A model generated the notes under the pieces. That model was not told the origin of the DNA. It was given only the letters and a program-made list of their open reading frames with translations, and did not search any database. From Fasciolopsis buskii (lineage: Eukaryota; Platyhelminthes; Trematoda; Plagiorchiida; Fasciolidae), in the NCBI GenBank assembly GCA_008360955.1, contig LUCM01000674.1:186001-250000 (forward strand): a stretch of DNA of 64,000 bases, written 5' to 3'. Shown here piece by piece: positions 1 through 12,332 of the stretch. The position numbers were made by a program, and so were the translations under genes. Within the stretch, counting starts at the first letter, position 1. Each line of letters opens with the position of its first letter.

Positions 1-597
1 TGTTACTCTCAACCATGATGACGCATGAACCCATTAACATGCGGATGTTTGATCCCCGGTGCTGAATCCTCAAAAGCAGACGGTTTGCAAGACACTATTC
101 AACCTTACGTTTGTGTCTCTCCCAATCTGCTACTGCGAAACTTCACAATGAATTTATCCCAGCTTGGGAATCAATCAAGAAATGTCACATGTCTAATTGT
201 TGATACTAACATCACCATTATTGCTAATAAATAATGATTTGCTCGTACTCGAAGACTGTTTGGAACCAACTCGTGCCGTCGCCATTTGAATAGAACGAGC
301 TAATGAAACTTGGGCATAACCAACATATGTGACCTCCTATCAGCTGAAGTTCAATAATAATTAAAACATTTCACTCATTGCGAATGGCCTGTGGCAAAGT
401 GCTTGTGTACGTATAGACCTAACAGAACACCTGAGAATTAATCCCTAAGAGATTAAGCATAATAACTTATTACTATGATGATAGATTTTAATCATATTTT
501 GGTATTTTGGCGCCGTTGATCCTCCTACAAATGCGGCAACTGCAACAACAAAGAACAAAATTTTAGGGGCACTCACTTATCTACCATGTTCACTTAC
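1..597. other. Intronic sequence at the window's left edge
   Basis: No convincing exon. A GTAAGG-like donor on the minus strand near 103-108 has short open frames to its right, but none continues the phase-1 exit of exon B' with recognisable FN3 sequence. Confidence 0.4.
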
Positions 598-723
598 CTT
601 CTGACAGCGTTTTCTTGTTCGCGATATCTGAACAATTACCTTCGACCCAACGAGGAAACGTAGCGACCACAGCTACGCAATAGTAATACGTGGTTCCCGG
701 TTGAAGAGGCAAAATGTAGGATT
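598..723 (-). CDS. Diverged exon B': C-terminal half of the last FN3 domain
   Basis: A 126-nt exon, phase 1 to 1, with a GTTTTTCAG acceptor and a GAAG|GTAAGT donor. It encodes ESYILPLQPGTTYYYCVAVV, then ATFPRWVEGNCSDIANKKTL. It aligns end to end and without gaps with the amplified exon B at about half of positions (LxPxT-Y, AVxATxPRxVEG, NKxT). It is therefore a paralogue that escaped the recent amplification. The transcript must continue left of it, because it ends in phase 1 without a stop. Confidence 0.82.
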
Positions 724-1752
724 CTGAAAAACCGGCCGAAAAACCAAGGTCAAACTTTTGATGCAATCAGTAGAATCGTGCGGGTTCTAGGCGTATGTAT
801 AATTTTTGGGGTCCTTAGCCATCATCATTTGCATTTCGTTGACACGCGGAGTTTAAGCCGGTTGCTTAAATCTGCTCTTATCCTGTGTTCTTTTGTTCAT
901 TCAAACTTTCTTTTTGCTCCGTTGCAAGAAACTGGCAAAACCAGAATCATATTCTTTTCAAATGAATCCCAAACAGAGCCGTAGCTTCTTCGAAAAAGAT
1001 GAGTAACATATACCATAATATGAAAATATTCCTCTTTTTATTCGTTTGCCCTGAAGTTTCATGGGGAAGAGTTAGAAATACATTGGCAACTGAAAGATCC
1101 ACTAGCTAATCGAGTAGTTCGTGCACGAAATGAAATTACTCAGTCCTCTCTACTTGTTGTCCTGTCAAAACAACAAACCACAACTCCGCTTCGCAGCTTG
1201 CACACGAGCTTAACAAAGAGCATCCAGTTGTTGGGCACAGTTTCGGGTTCCGGAAAACATGATAGACTTAACTGTTTGCATCGCCCAACGTGAAAATGGG
1301 TCGCTTTTTCACAGTTCGGTCAGACCGAGCAGAATTTATAAACCGAAATCGACCACTCCTAAATATGCTCTGGTCAGCCTGTACTCTTACTGGCCACCGC
1401 CCAACACATTGCCATTCCATAGATTCCACAGACGTTACGTGCACATGTTTGATTTGACTGAACGCCACTAAAACGGTCCGATTTTGCATTAGGCCATAGA
1501 AACAGTTGGGTTTATCGCTTTCAGTCTGAGAAAACGTTATGTACACCTTGGAAAATGAAGGCATGTGGTGCGTCGTTTTGACTGGACAACACGTTGAAAT
1601 GACTCGGAGCTCTCATACCGTGAGCGAACTAGTCAATTAGCAAAGGAATTTCGGACTCGTCAATGTCTGATTCTTTTCCCATGTGATTCAGTTCCAGACG
1701 AACGGAGGATAAATTTACCCCCCAGGACATGTTGCGCGGTTGTTGAAACACC

Positions 1753-1791
1753 TGATATATATAAATATATATGTATATATATATATATATG
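1753..1791. repeat. AT microsatellite
   Basis: An alternating TA run with a few interruptions, in the long intron between exon C of copy 1 and exon B'. Confidence 0.9.
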
Positions 1792-4264
1792 GAAATGCCC
1801 AAGTTACGTGGAAAAGATGCAGCTTCCGACTAAAGTCCAATACGAAAATAAGCACACGCTATTATGGATTACTTTTCGTTAAAATTACGCAAAGTTATTT
1901 ATAACATTATTTTAAAAAAAACGGTGTTCTGTCTTCATAAGAGATGTGAGACCGGCAGCTCGTTTTGATCAGTAAACTGTGATTAACAGGGTTTTGGCTT
2001 TTCTGTTTTCTGATTCCCAATTCGGTTGTTCGGATGAAACTTCACCCCTGTTGAATCATCCAACCGAGTCCGCAACTTGTGGTGCCCTGCTTCATTTGCG
2101 GGTGAACTTGAGGAATCATCAGGCAGAAAACAGAAACAATGTAGCAAACAATTGTCATTGAGCAAAGAAACAGCATGATTTAATCACTTTGCCCAACATG
2201 CAGACGAAAACGAACAAATATTAACTGCATTTAGGTCGAACAAATGGTGGTAAGATTGTTGCATAAACAATATTTATGTCATGTGGGATGACAGTATATT
2301 GTGAACGATTGTAGGAATGTGACTGGAATGTGGGGTGATCGGGTTAGGAAACTGGTGCTCTCCACAATAGATTCCCGAGATTTTTCACAATCTTTAGTAT
2401 GAAAACTACTATGTGGCAGATTGCGAACCTAAAGGAAGAGAGGAAGCAAAATTAAAAATAGTCAGTGTATGATCCGGAATGCCCTTTTTAGCTAGACAAG
2501 AGGTTTGAGATTTTTCTCCTCGATGGTGTTTTTGGGCAAGGGAATTAGTCCTCCTTTCAGTAAAAAATCGAGAATCGCGAAGTCTTTATTTCCTTCGGTT
2601 TATCCGAAGCTAACAGCAGTACGCTCAAATGGCAACCCTGATCAAGAAAGCACACTGATTACAAGTCAAATATAAACACGGACGGTCGCAATTACATGTA
2701 AGTGGCTGAGACTAGTGAACCGACTGTTTGACTTCAACTAAAGACTTTGTCACTCTTTCTTAAATAGTTGAAACATGACAAAATAAGCGAATTAACTAAA
2801 CAGTCCAAAACTTTCATGTAAAATGCTTTGATAAATCTCTACTAAAAAACCTCTCTTGTTTGATCGATAATTCAAAACCATGGGTTGAAATTATTGAATT
2901 CGTTAATTTCGTCTTACTTTATTTTTAAATGGAACATAAAACGGTTGACACAGCTGGTGTAATACAAATGCAACGTCGTTTCAGATGAACAAAATTTAGA
3001 TTTTTAGTTTTACTGGTACAATAAGAAAATGTGGTAAGATTGAATATCACCTAACTTGCACCCTGTCTTGTGAGTGACGCGCGGTGTTTCATGTCTAATT
3101 TCCTAAACGTTTTACCTAACAGTTGCTATAAAAATCTTGTTATTTGCTTACAAGCAGTTTTCTTCGTAGTATTATAATGGGGTTCTTCGTCAGCTCTTAA
3201 TATGTGCAAGCAACTTCCAATACTTTAAAACAAGATGCAGAAATAATGGCTGCAACACATATTAGTGTAAGATGCACTTTCGATCAAGAAATCTTGCAGC
3301 AAAATGGTGAATAATTATTCTGAGTTTGCGAGAAAATCAATAGTGAATAATGCAACTACTCGTATCTTTTGAGGGAAAACCCTTCTTGAGAAGGTTTTAC
3401 AACAAGAGTGTGAAGTGTATAACTTATGTTTCCTTTCGGATTAATGAGTATTCTAAAGATTAAGTACAAACAAGTTGGATTTTCACCAATATTATTGGTA
3501 AGTATAATGAAATGTTCTGTACTGAATCCCCGGTGACGTATATGCGCAGGTATTTATTTGTTTCGATAAACCTCACGCTTTCAATTTCGGAAGCAAAATT
3601 GTGCATGGCAGGTTGCATATTGTTTTTCTTAATCGAGTCTTCGTAATTCCCTAGCCTAAATATAAGCCTCGAATGATGCATTTCATGAACCACTTGAATG
3701 TCATCTGATCTACTGACTGAATCAAGGAATGTTGGACATTTTGGCACACTGCTAATCACGCTTTCTATCTTCCAAATATTTTTGAAATCTCCACTCGATT
3801 TTTGTACGGAAGTGCGCGTTAATCAGTCTAATTTTCTTGTCTACGTTTGCATTCTTAAAATCCAAGTGCCAATTTATTCAGCCAAATTTTAGTCCCTAAG
3901 CAGAATAGACAGAAGCGTGACTGTGACTGGTAGCCATAAAATGAGCACCCTAAGTCTAGAATGAACGGGAAGTAACCCTTTAATTAATTTGCACTATTTT
4001 GGCATTTTCTTGGTATGCTGCATTTACCAAAATCAGGGCGGTATAAGTTTGGAAGTCATTCATTAATATAAACACGAAGTACACCTGTTAAAAAGGAACC
4101 TGGTGCGTTTTATTTTTGTCCTTGAAACACCGACCACTTTTAATTATTCCCTCACATATGCACCACGCGACACGTCTCCTTTTTCCGCTCTTATCTTTTT
4201 CTAAATTAATCAATAAAAACGGCGATGCGCATCATTGCTCGTTAGAAAATACCAAGTGATGAAA

Positions 4265-4335
4265 TTTACCCTTGGCGGATGGATTCGAAATCGTGAACCT
4301 CAGGTTGAGATCGCACGATATTGATCGCCTGACGA
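4265..4335 (-). repeat. tRNA-derived SINE-like remnant
   Basis: The minus strand carries a polymerase III B-box-like motif (TTTCGAATCC) preceded by a sequence resembling the anticodon and variable region of a tRNA. No D arm or closed acceptor stem was found. A decayed SINE or tRNA pseudogene fits better than a functional tRNA. Confidence 0.35.
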
Positions 4336-6489
4336 ACAGGAGCCTCGACGTAGTCTTATTCGGGAGTTTAAAATTTATTCTCATATCTTTCGCTACACAT
4401 TAAATCCCGTTCCTGATGACTATTTGTCAAAGACAAGTCCAAAAACATTTCTGAGTTTTCTCGAACTTTGAAAGAACTGAATTCACAGTGTGCAGTAAAC
4501 AGCTGTATATTAAGCCTTTGCACGACTGACCATTCGTTTAAACTCCATTCCTTTGAAAAATTGTGACTATGAAAGGTTATTTAATTTCAATATACGAATA
4601 TGAACACTTTTCAGATGTGATGAAAAACAACTTAATAAGTTAGGACCGACTGTCTCCTAGTGGAACGCATGTAAATTTGGATACAGAAGACAACCGTGAG
4701 AGGAGAAAATCACAAAGTGAACTGCAATCAGATCGACAAATCACCACGATCCCATGACACTCAGACTACCTAATCTCAGTCCAATTATAATTATATTAGA
4801 GATAATTCTGAACAGGACATAAGGCGTCAGATGTGTCCTGTAAATATGGCAAAACCAAAACGTACAATAAATAAGTAAAAGTGTATGAAACCGTGTGAGA
4901 ATTTCTGGCCTTTCTAAACTGTTATATGTGCAATGTGCATGCAGTCATCGACATCACTGGAGAATCAGGAAGAACTGAACACTCCAAATTGACTAATATT
5001 GTTATCTGCCATTAGAAATAGGGAATCACATCAGGTTTATATCAGAGTATTTTTTGCGCATTACATGGAATCAGAAGGAGTTGGATTGCTTAGCACGATT
5101 TTTTCTAGCAGAAGATTTTACCATTACCGTGTACTAATGATAAAAAAGTATTCATAAGTTTTCTTTCTTTATACATCTAGGGCCATTCTACGTGCGAGAT
5201 ATAAAAAACAACCAGCAAATATGAATTCATTTATGGATCTCACGTATACTTGTTTGCTGAATTTGATATATCCAGCTGGACGTGGGTCACCTTGACTGTC
5301 TAGATAAACTCGTCTTAGAATAAACAAATTAAAATCTTACGGGAGTAGGAAAACTGGTACGTATTTATTGGGAATTTAGGATCTGTTCCATCTAGTTTTC
5401 ATCTAAAGTTGACGACAATTTCGTTTGCCCAACAGGAACGCTTAGTTTATCGAATATTCTACCAAAGATCACGCAGGTATTTTCAGGGTGAAGTTAGTTA
5501 TTCATTACAGGTTAGCTGGGGTTTCATAATAACGGCTAAATGGGATGACGGAAAACTCCGTTTGAGAAAGATCTTTGTTTACATCAGAGTTGATCTTTCG
5601 TCAAAGTCATTCAAGCTCGCTGCGTTGATCGTTTGCAGGCCTATCGACTGTCACAGTTCACCGATGGATTTTATAGCAATATGTTTGCAAAATTGTGAAT
5701 TAATCACATTTTGTACTCCCCAGCGGGCTCGTGCTGGCTCATGGTTTGGGTATACATTGTATACCTGAATTGGGAGGACATTGACCAAATTTCTATCCTA
5801 TTTGCCATTTGAACAACTTTATAGCTTACGGCTGATTATCGAAGGTTTACTCGAAATAACCGAATGCAAATTCAAACTCCGGCTATCGTCTAATGAGAAA
5901 GAAAGAGGTCAGTTAACGGTTGTCGAGACACTTTTGACAATCTCTTTATTCGCTACTGTACTTCAGTCTGATTTATAGGAGATTCAACATATCAGCCTTA
6001 CGGGAAGTGGACACAGTTTGCATGAATTCATTTTTGCAGCCCAGCACATGCTAAAAACTCTCGCTTTCATGTCAGGGTACGGTCCAATAGCGTTTGACCC
6101 GAAAAAGAGGAAACATCCTAGTTCTAATTGTTGTTGCTAAGAGTTATTTCGGTAGATAACATTTTACAGAATACACTAGACCTTTCACAAAATTTCCTGT
6201 GCATCTTTCGGTCACCGAGAATGCGGATGGACAAACACAGTCAACAGTGAGATATTTCGTTGCAAGCAGCGTCTACGGTTGGTCATCTACTGAATGAACC
6301 TAGAAGAAAAGGAACACATCAATGTTGAACGGGCCATAATAACGCTCATCAGGAAAACAATGTGGTCACTAGGCCATTTTAGCCTAGAAATGACTGCGCG
6401 CACATTGCAAAATTTCAATGAATCATAATAAAAGGACTACGAAAGCGTGCGACTGAACACTTGGCGGATTGCAGCGGCAAGACAAAAGA

Positions 6490-6680
6490 GATGAGCGAAA
6501 AAATTATAAACAACAAAAAGAAACGGAATCAGACGAGACAGAAGGGAAAAAAGAAAAATACAAAAAAGAGAAAGCAAAGAAGGTGAAATAAACGGAAATC
6601 GCAAAGAAAGCGAAAAAAAAGAAAGAAAAAATGAGTTGAAAAAATTGAATGCTATAAAAGCCACGAAAGAATGAAAAAAA
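6490..6680 (+). repeat. Polypurine (GA-rich) tract at the left edge of the array
   Basis: About 190 bp with almost only A and G on the plus strand, mostly AAAAAG, GAAA and AGAAAG words. It directly abuts the left boundary of the tandem array at about 6672. In the gene it would be a pyrimidine tract inside an intron. Confidence 0.8.
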
Positions 6681-7102
6681 TACAACAGAGAATTTCATGC
6701 AATTCGGGGAACGGAACCTGATTGTCCGGTTCCATTGCTTCCATCAAGAATGCGAAACAAAATGAGTTCAGTTGCTCAGATTTGGCATCTTTACACTGTA
6801 GGAATTGTATGATGACAACAATGAATAGAATATGACACATTCCTCACCACAGTCCAGCCTGATCAAGCCCCACCTCAAGCACCGTCACATGACCGAACAA
6901 GCCGGAAATCAATAAGCAGAACACTGAATCAACGTGTACATCAAACAGCGATATCCCTCACACAGACATGTGAAATCCAAGCGATCTTGTCCACTTCCGC
7001 ATGTACAAACCATCCAGATTTCACTGCCTCAAATATCTTTGTAACCAGCACAATAGAATGAAATGAGAATTCAGTTAAATCCCGTGACTCAATGCAACTC
7101 AC

Positions 7103-7273
7103 CGGTCTCATTTGAAGTTATGGAGATGAAGGTCGCTTTGCTTTCATCCACATTATCTGGCCAATATTTAATTCTGTATGCGAACGGACACTTGAGTGAC
7201 ACGTTGTCCCATTTCAGTAGTTGAGTGAATGGATGCACATTCTCCACCCTCACATTTTCCACTTTGTTTGGTT
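7103..7273 (-). CDS. Amplified exon C, copy 1
   Basis: The FN3 N-terminal half, phase 1 to 1. Its matching 126-nt exon is not in the array; the array ends at 6672. The diverged exon at 598-723 has the right length, phase and sequence to complete this domain, across an intron of about 6.4 kb. Confidence 0.85.
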
Positions 7274-7784
7274 CTGTGCAAATGTATCATGGGCATGGAT
7301 TTTGCAAAAGCATGGAATATCAGAATGCCAATCCCAATCAATATGAGCATCGATATTGGTGACAACTAAATACAGTCCATCATTCAATAGATCATTTGAT
7401 CAACATGCACCACACGGAATATCTGGACAAATTACTGTGGTGCCTGATTAAGACCAGTAACGACAACAAAACTAGTCGAATACATGAGAACAAATGAAAC
7501 TACTCTACTCCGATATACACAATAAACGTGTCACATACGCAAGACAAACTCATTCGTGTATCATTCACTCGGTGATCACAATGCAATAAACCAATATGAA
7601 ACCAATATATTCATTGTATTTATTCGAAGAAACAGTCACTCAGACTCTAACGTCCAAGTGACCACGTTCGACACCATCGTCCAGTGGACCACGCCGATGC
7701 GGTCAGTCATCTGTTCTATCATACTCATGCAAAAATCATCATATACAACCGAGATAAATGAATGATCAATAATAGTGGACTCAC

Positions 7785-8072
7785 GCTTTGCAGATGTTAT
7801 AACCGGTTGCGATGTGGTCGGGTCACTGGATAAATGCATATTCGCATCATATGCTTGCACAATGAATACGTAGCTCGTGCATTCATCACCTACCACCGTA
7901 ACACTTTCGTCGCTGGCTTTGACCCATTCGGGCAGAACAGATTTCAACGTTGGCTCAGATGTGATTTTGTAATTGGTGATGTTGTAACCAGCAGGTTGTT
8001 CGCTATTCACCCATCTCACAGTCATTTCAACACCATTCACTTCCGCTGTAACACTGCTTGGTGCAATCGGTT
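7785..8072 (-). CDS. Amplified exon A, copy 1
   Basis: A complete FN3 domain matching the other copies, phase 1 to 1; the last copy of exon A in transcript order. Confidence 0.87.
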
Positions 8073-8335
8073 CTGTAACAGGTTCGAATTGGGATCAGTT
8101 TCACAATGGATGACAGGTGTCAGACAATTAGTAAAAACAAATTAATCTACACACACGGGATTACACACGTTGACTCAACCACACAGACTCCGAATCCCAT
8201 CTCATCTGTGAAAACGACCAACAGATATCGAACAGTATCACATAAGTGGACATTCACTATTATGCCACCAGTGTCAATCGCGCTGATCAGTTTTCACAAT
8301 TGTTCCAACTTGGCAAATCGAAATTATACAAAATT

Positions 8336-8345
8336 NNNNNNNNNN
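8336..8345. other. Assembly gap (10 N) hiding about 1,488 bp
   Basis: The base before the gap (8335) corresponds to 10516 in copy 2, and the base after it (8346) corresponds to 12005. Copy 2 has 1,488 bp between these points. The ten Ns are thus a placeholder, not a measured length. More whole repeat units could also be collapsed here. Confidence 0.95.
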
Positions 8346-8547
8346 GGTTGCGTATGGAGGATTCCCTTCAATCGCACAACCGAAAGACCGCATGAGCGAA
8401 TACTATCGATGGTGTTGTTCTCACTCTAGTACTGTGAATTCAATCACAGAAAGCATAGCGTTTCAACGTGTTGACAACAGACATTAATACAAAATGCCCC
8501 TAATCAGCCCAATTAATAACAAATATGGATCCATTGTGATCACTCAC

Positions 8548-8673
8548 TCTCCACCATTGTGGTTTTGTTCACAGTTTCTGAATAGTCACCCTCAACCGGA
8601 CGGGGATAGGTGGCAACCGCAACAATTTGGTACTTGTATAACGTGTTCGGCGTCAACGGTGAGACGTGGGTTT
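8548..8673 (-). CDS. Amplified exon B, copy 2
   Basis: The FN3 C-terminal half, 42 codons, phase 1 to 1. It lies 203 bp right of the N gap, which therefore falls in the intron between this exon and exon A of copy 1. Confidence 0.87.
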
Positions 8674-8769
8674 CTGAAAGTTCGAAAACAAACAGAACGT
8701 AATGGTCAGTGCGTTCAGTATTGGTCCACGTTGGAAAACATGAACACACGATCGCAAAATGTCAACATA

Positions 8770-9021
8770 TCAGATGCGTCGATTCGTGTGAATCGATAAA
8801 ACAAGAACACATACTCGAACAATTCGAAATTTGACAAGGTTAAGAAATAGTGTGCAAAAAATACAACCGAGAATTTCATGCAATTCGGGGAACGGAACCT
8901 GATTGTCCGGTTCCATTGCTTCCATCAAGAATGCGAAACAAAATGAGTTCAGTTGCTCAGATTTGGCATCTTTACACTGTAGGAATTGTATGATGACAAC
9001 AATGAATAGAATATGACACAT
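8770..9021 (-). other. Small ORF with signal-peptide-like start, repeated in every copy
   Basis: An 83-codon frame starting MCHILFIVVIIQFLQC, a hydrophobic stretch like a signal peptide, followed by KDAKSEQLNS and a Pro/Glu-rich part. Equivalent starts lie at 6840, 12680 and 16339. It sits in the intron between exons C and B, so it cannot be a normal internal exon of that domain. It could be an alternative first exon (possible donor near TCG|GTTGTA) or simply a chance frame. Confidence 0.2.
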
Positions 9022-9283
9022 TCCTCACCACAGTCCAGCCTGATCAAGCCCCACCTCAAGCACCGTCACATGACCGAACAAGCCGGAAATCAATAAGCAG
9101 AACACTGAATCAACGTGTACATCAAACAGCGATATCCCTCACACAGACATGTGAAATCCAAGCGATCTTGTCCACTTCCGCATGTACAAACCATCCAGAT
9201 TTCACTGCCTCAAATATCTTTGTAACCAGCACAATAGAATGAAATGAGAATTCAGTTAAATCCCGTGACTCAATGCAACTCAC

Positions 9284-9454
9284 CGGTCTCATTTGAAGTT
9301 ATGGAGATGAAGGTCGCTTTGCTTTCATCCACATTATCTGGCCAATATTTAATTCTGTATGCGAACGGACACTTGAGTGACACGTTGTCCCATTTCAGTA
9401 GTTGAGTGAATGGATGCACATTCTCCACCCTCACATTTTCCACTTTGTTTGGTT
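9284..9454 (-). CDS. Amplified exon C, copy 2
   Basis: The FN3 N-terminal half, 57 codons, phase 1 to 1, with intact splice sites. Confidence 0.85.
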
Positions 9455-9965
9455 CTGTGCAAATGTATCATGGGCATGGATTTTGCAAAAGCATGGAATA
9501 TCAGAATGCCAATCCCAATCAATATGAGCATCGATATTGGTGACAACTAAATACAGTCCATCATTCAATAGATCATTTGATCAACATGCACCACACGGAA
9601 TATCTGGACAAATTACTGTGGTGCCTGATTAAGACCAGTAACGACAACAAAACTAGTCGAATACATGAGAACAAATGAAACTACTCTACTCCGATATACA
9701 CAATAAACGTGTCACATACGCAACACAAACTCATTCGTGTATCATTCACTCGGTGATCACAATGCAATAAACCAATATGAAACCAATATATTCATTGTAT
9801 TTATTCGAAGAAACAGTCACTCAGACTCTAACGTCCAAGTGACCACGTTCGACACCATCGTCCAGTGGACCACGCCGATGCGGTCAGTCATCTGTTCTAT
9901 CATACTCATGCAAAAATCATCATATACAACCGAGATAAATGAATGATCAATAATAGTGGACTCAC

Positions 9966-10253
9966 GCTTTGCAGATGTTATAACCGGTTGCGATGTGGTC
10001 GGGTCACTGGATAAATGCATATTCGCATCATATGCTTGCACAATGAATACGTAGCTCGTGCATTCATCACCTACCACCGTAACACTTTCGTCGCTGGCTT
10101 TGACCCATTCGGGCAGAACAGATTTCAACGTTGGCTCAGATGTGATTTTGTAATTGGTGATGTTGTAACCAGCAGGTTGTTCGCTATTCACCCATCTCAC
10201 AGTCATTTCAACACCATTCACTTCCGCTGTAACACTGCTTGGTGCAATCGGTT
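9966..10253 (-). CDS. Amplified exon A, copy 2
   Basis: A complete FN3 domain of 96 codons, phase 1 to 1. The open frame is intact and the protein matches the other copies, so there is no sign of decay. Confidence 0.87.
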
Positions 10254-11588
10254 CTGTAACAGGTTCGAATTGGGATCAGTTTCACAATGGATGACAGGTG
10301 TCAGACAATTAGTAAAAACAAATTAATCTACACACACGGGATTACACACGTTGACTCAACCACACAGACTCCGAATCCCATCTCATCTGTGAAAACGACC
10401 AACAGATATCGAACAGTATCACATAAGTGGACATTCACTATTATGCCACCAGTGTCAATCGCGCTGATCAGTTTTCACAATTGTTCCAACTTGGCAAATC
10501 GAAATTATACAAAATTATTTTCGCACACGATTTTTCACCAACTCTGTATTGTTGGCAGCACTAATTTTGTGAAATATCTCGAGGTTATTCTTGATGAAAT
10601 TCGAAACGCCACTTCTCACATTTCCATCTGTGCAAAATATCTTCAAGAGTTGTCATTTCAATTCAAAAAGCTTCGACACTACAAAGTTAAACAAAACACC
10701 ATCTATTGCTTCAAATACCAATGTGCTAATCCAATTAATTATTCTTTAGTGCTCTCTCGTCATTTTCGTAGGATTACTTAGGAAACACTTTAAAATTATC
10801 CCCCTCTTTCCACCCTCGGAACATTCAACTAACTACCAGCCGTGTGTCTCTTATACAACTAACAGCATTTTCTATCCAATCGGGTAATCAACACCTAGCC
10901 ACGTGCAAAACCACTGCTCACAAGATACTTTCAGAATCACACTTAGCCCATACACGATCATCTTCCAATGTGCCATTCTCATATTTCCATACTACCCGCC
11001 CTCTGTCCCATACCCTCCACAATTAATAAATGTAGAATCTATACTGTCCCAGTTTCAGCACGCATCCTGACAAACCGGAACCCTGTCATTGTCGATCACT
11101 TGAATGATATATCTTAAATGCTCAAAACCATTCACTTGACGAATTTCTATTCCCAATATCTAATTCATTCCTTCTCACACAATCTGGAGTTTAACTCTTT
11201 TCTTCCCATTATTGTATTCGACTTAACTGGGACATTTGTGTAGGCTAAATTCTGTACAACACAATACAACGAAACGCATAATCAGCTAATAATTCATATG
11301 GTTTCCGTGGAGATACTTGCTTTCGTTTCCAACTGACCACAGTCAAACCAACCAAATGCCCTAATGTAACAACACGTCCAATATCGAGCTCACAATCTCG
11401 GACTCTTCTATAGACGTTTTCTATGTCGTCAATGGAATTGCACTATCCTGCCTATTAAGGATCACAAGGAAGTTCACTGTACACTCCTCTCAATCAGTGT
11501 CGTCAACAAAACAAAAAAGGTTGACACAAATGTTTCGGAGTGAGGCAAGTGGAATCTCTCTATCTTCTGAACTGAGATTTTCTTACTC

Positions 11589-11810
11589 ATGAATAACGCA
11601 TTTTTGACCATCCTACTATTTCGCAGTAATGTAGGTCAACGTCTCATTCCCAACAAACACCGGTACGTTAGACCATTGAATCCCAACTTTCGCGTTGTCT
11701 ATGTTGCCGAAGAAAACAATCAAGTTGCTGATACGGTTTTTTGCCTTCCTCTGAAAAATCTCCGTGATAATGAGGATCAGGAAGAATTTGAAACCATTGC
11801 ATCCCAATAG
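11589..11810 (+). pseudogene. Ty3/gypsy-like RNase H remnant inside repeat copy 2
   Basis: A 73-residue open frame antisense to the FN3 gene. Its end, VVYVAEENNQVADTVFCLPL, matches the tail of the RNase H domain of LTR retrotransposons, where the usual pattern is Gly-x-x-Asn-x-Val-Ala-Asp-x-Leu-Ser-Arg-Leu-Pro. Here the SR before the final LP has decayed. No intact polymerase or integrase was found next to it. Assignment rests on this one motif, so it is tentative. Confidence 0.42.
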
Positions 11811-12206
11811 TGCAACCTGTAAAATTGTTGCCCTCGATTGTGGAATTGGTATAGGACTATGCCTTCTGCTAGTGGAAAAATAGAAAACAGCTAACACACA
11901 AATCGGTACAGTTCGTCGTCAAAGATAAGGTCTCAGTGGTAAATAACTGTGTCGTAAGAGCTCTTTCCTCAAATACCGAAACGTTCGGTTACTGTTGTCT
12001 CGTCGGTTGCGTATGGAGGATTCCCTTCAATCGCACAACCGAAAGACCGCATGAGCGAATACTATCGATGGTGTTGTTCTCACTCTAGTACTGTGAATTC
12101 AATCACAGAAAGCATAGCGTTTCAACGTGTTGACAACAGACATTAATACAAAATGCCCCTAATCAGCCCAATTAATAACAAATATGGATCCATTGTGATC
12201 ACTCAC

Positions 12207-12332
12207 TCTCCACCATTGTGGTTTTGTTCACAGTTTCTGAATAGTCACCCTCAACCGGACGGGGATAGGTGGCAACCGCAACAATTTGGTACTTGTATAA
12301 CGTGTTCGGCGTCAACGGTGAGACGTGGGTTT
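12207..12332 (-). CDS. Amplified exon B, copy 3
   Basis: The 126-nt FN3 C-terminal half, phase 1 to 1, with the same acceptor and GTGAGT donor as in the other copies. Confidence 0.87.

Larger units (their letters stand above)
724..6671 (-). other. Long intron between amplified exon C (copy 1) and exon B'
   Basis: About 5.9 kb of AT-rich sequence plus the array edge. It holds a TA microsatellite, a SINE-like remnant near 4.3 kb and the polypurine tract. Open frames here have no recognisable domain. Confidence 0.5.
6672..8852 (-). repeat. Array copy 1 (contains the N gap)
   Basis: Carries the 288-, 171- and, at its right end, the 126-nt exons. The left junction abuts a polypurine tract. Relative to copy 2 it lacks 1,488 bp at the N run. 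Confidence 0.9.

Noticed and set aside
3460..3759. 99-codon minus-strand frame with alternating hydrophobic residues
   Set aside because: An exon here would interrupt the FN3 domain formed by 7103-7273 and 598-723. No acceptor and donor pair keeps a usable frame with FN3 features.
10287..10781. 164-codon plus-strand open frame in the array, repeated at 13946, with a shorter form at 8106 and 17605; also 101-103-codon frames nearby
   Set aside because: They are antisense to the FN3 exons and their introns, show no domain, and are conserved only because the whole unit was duplicated.
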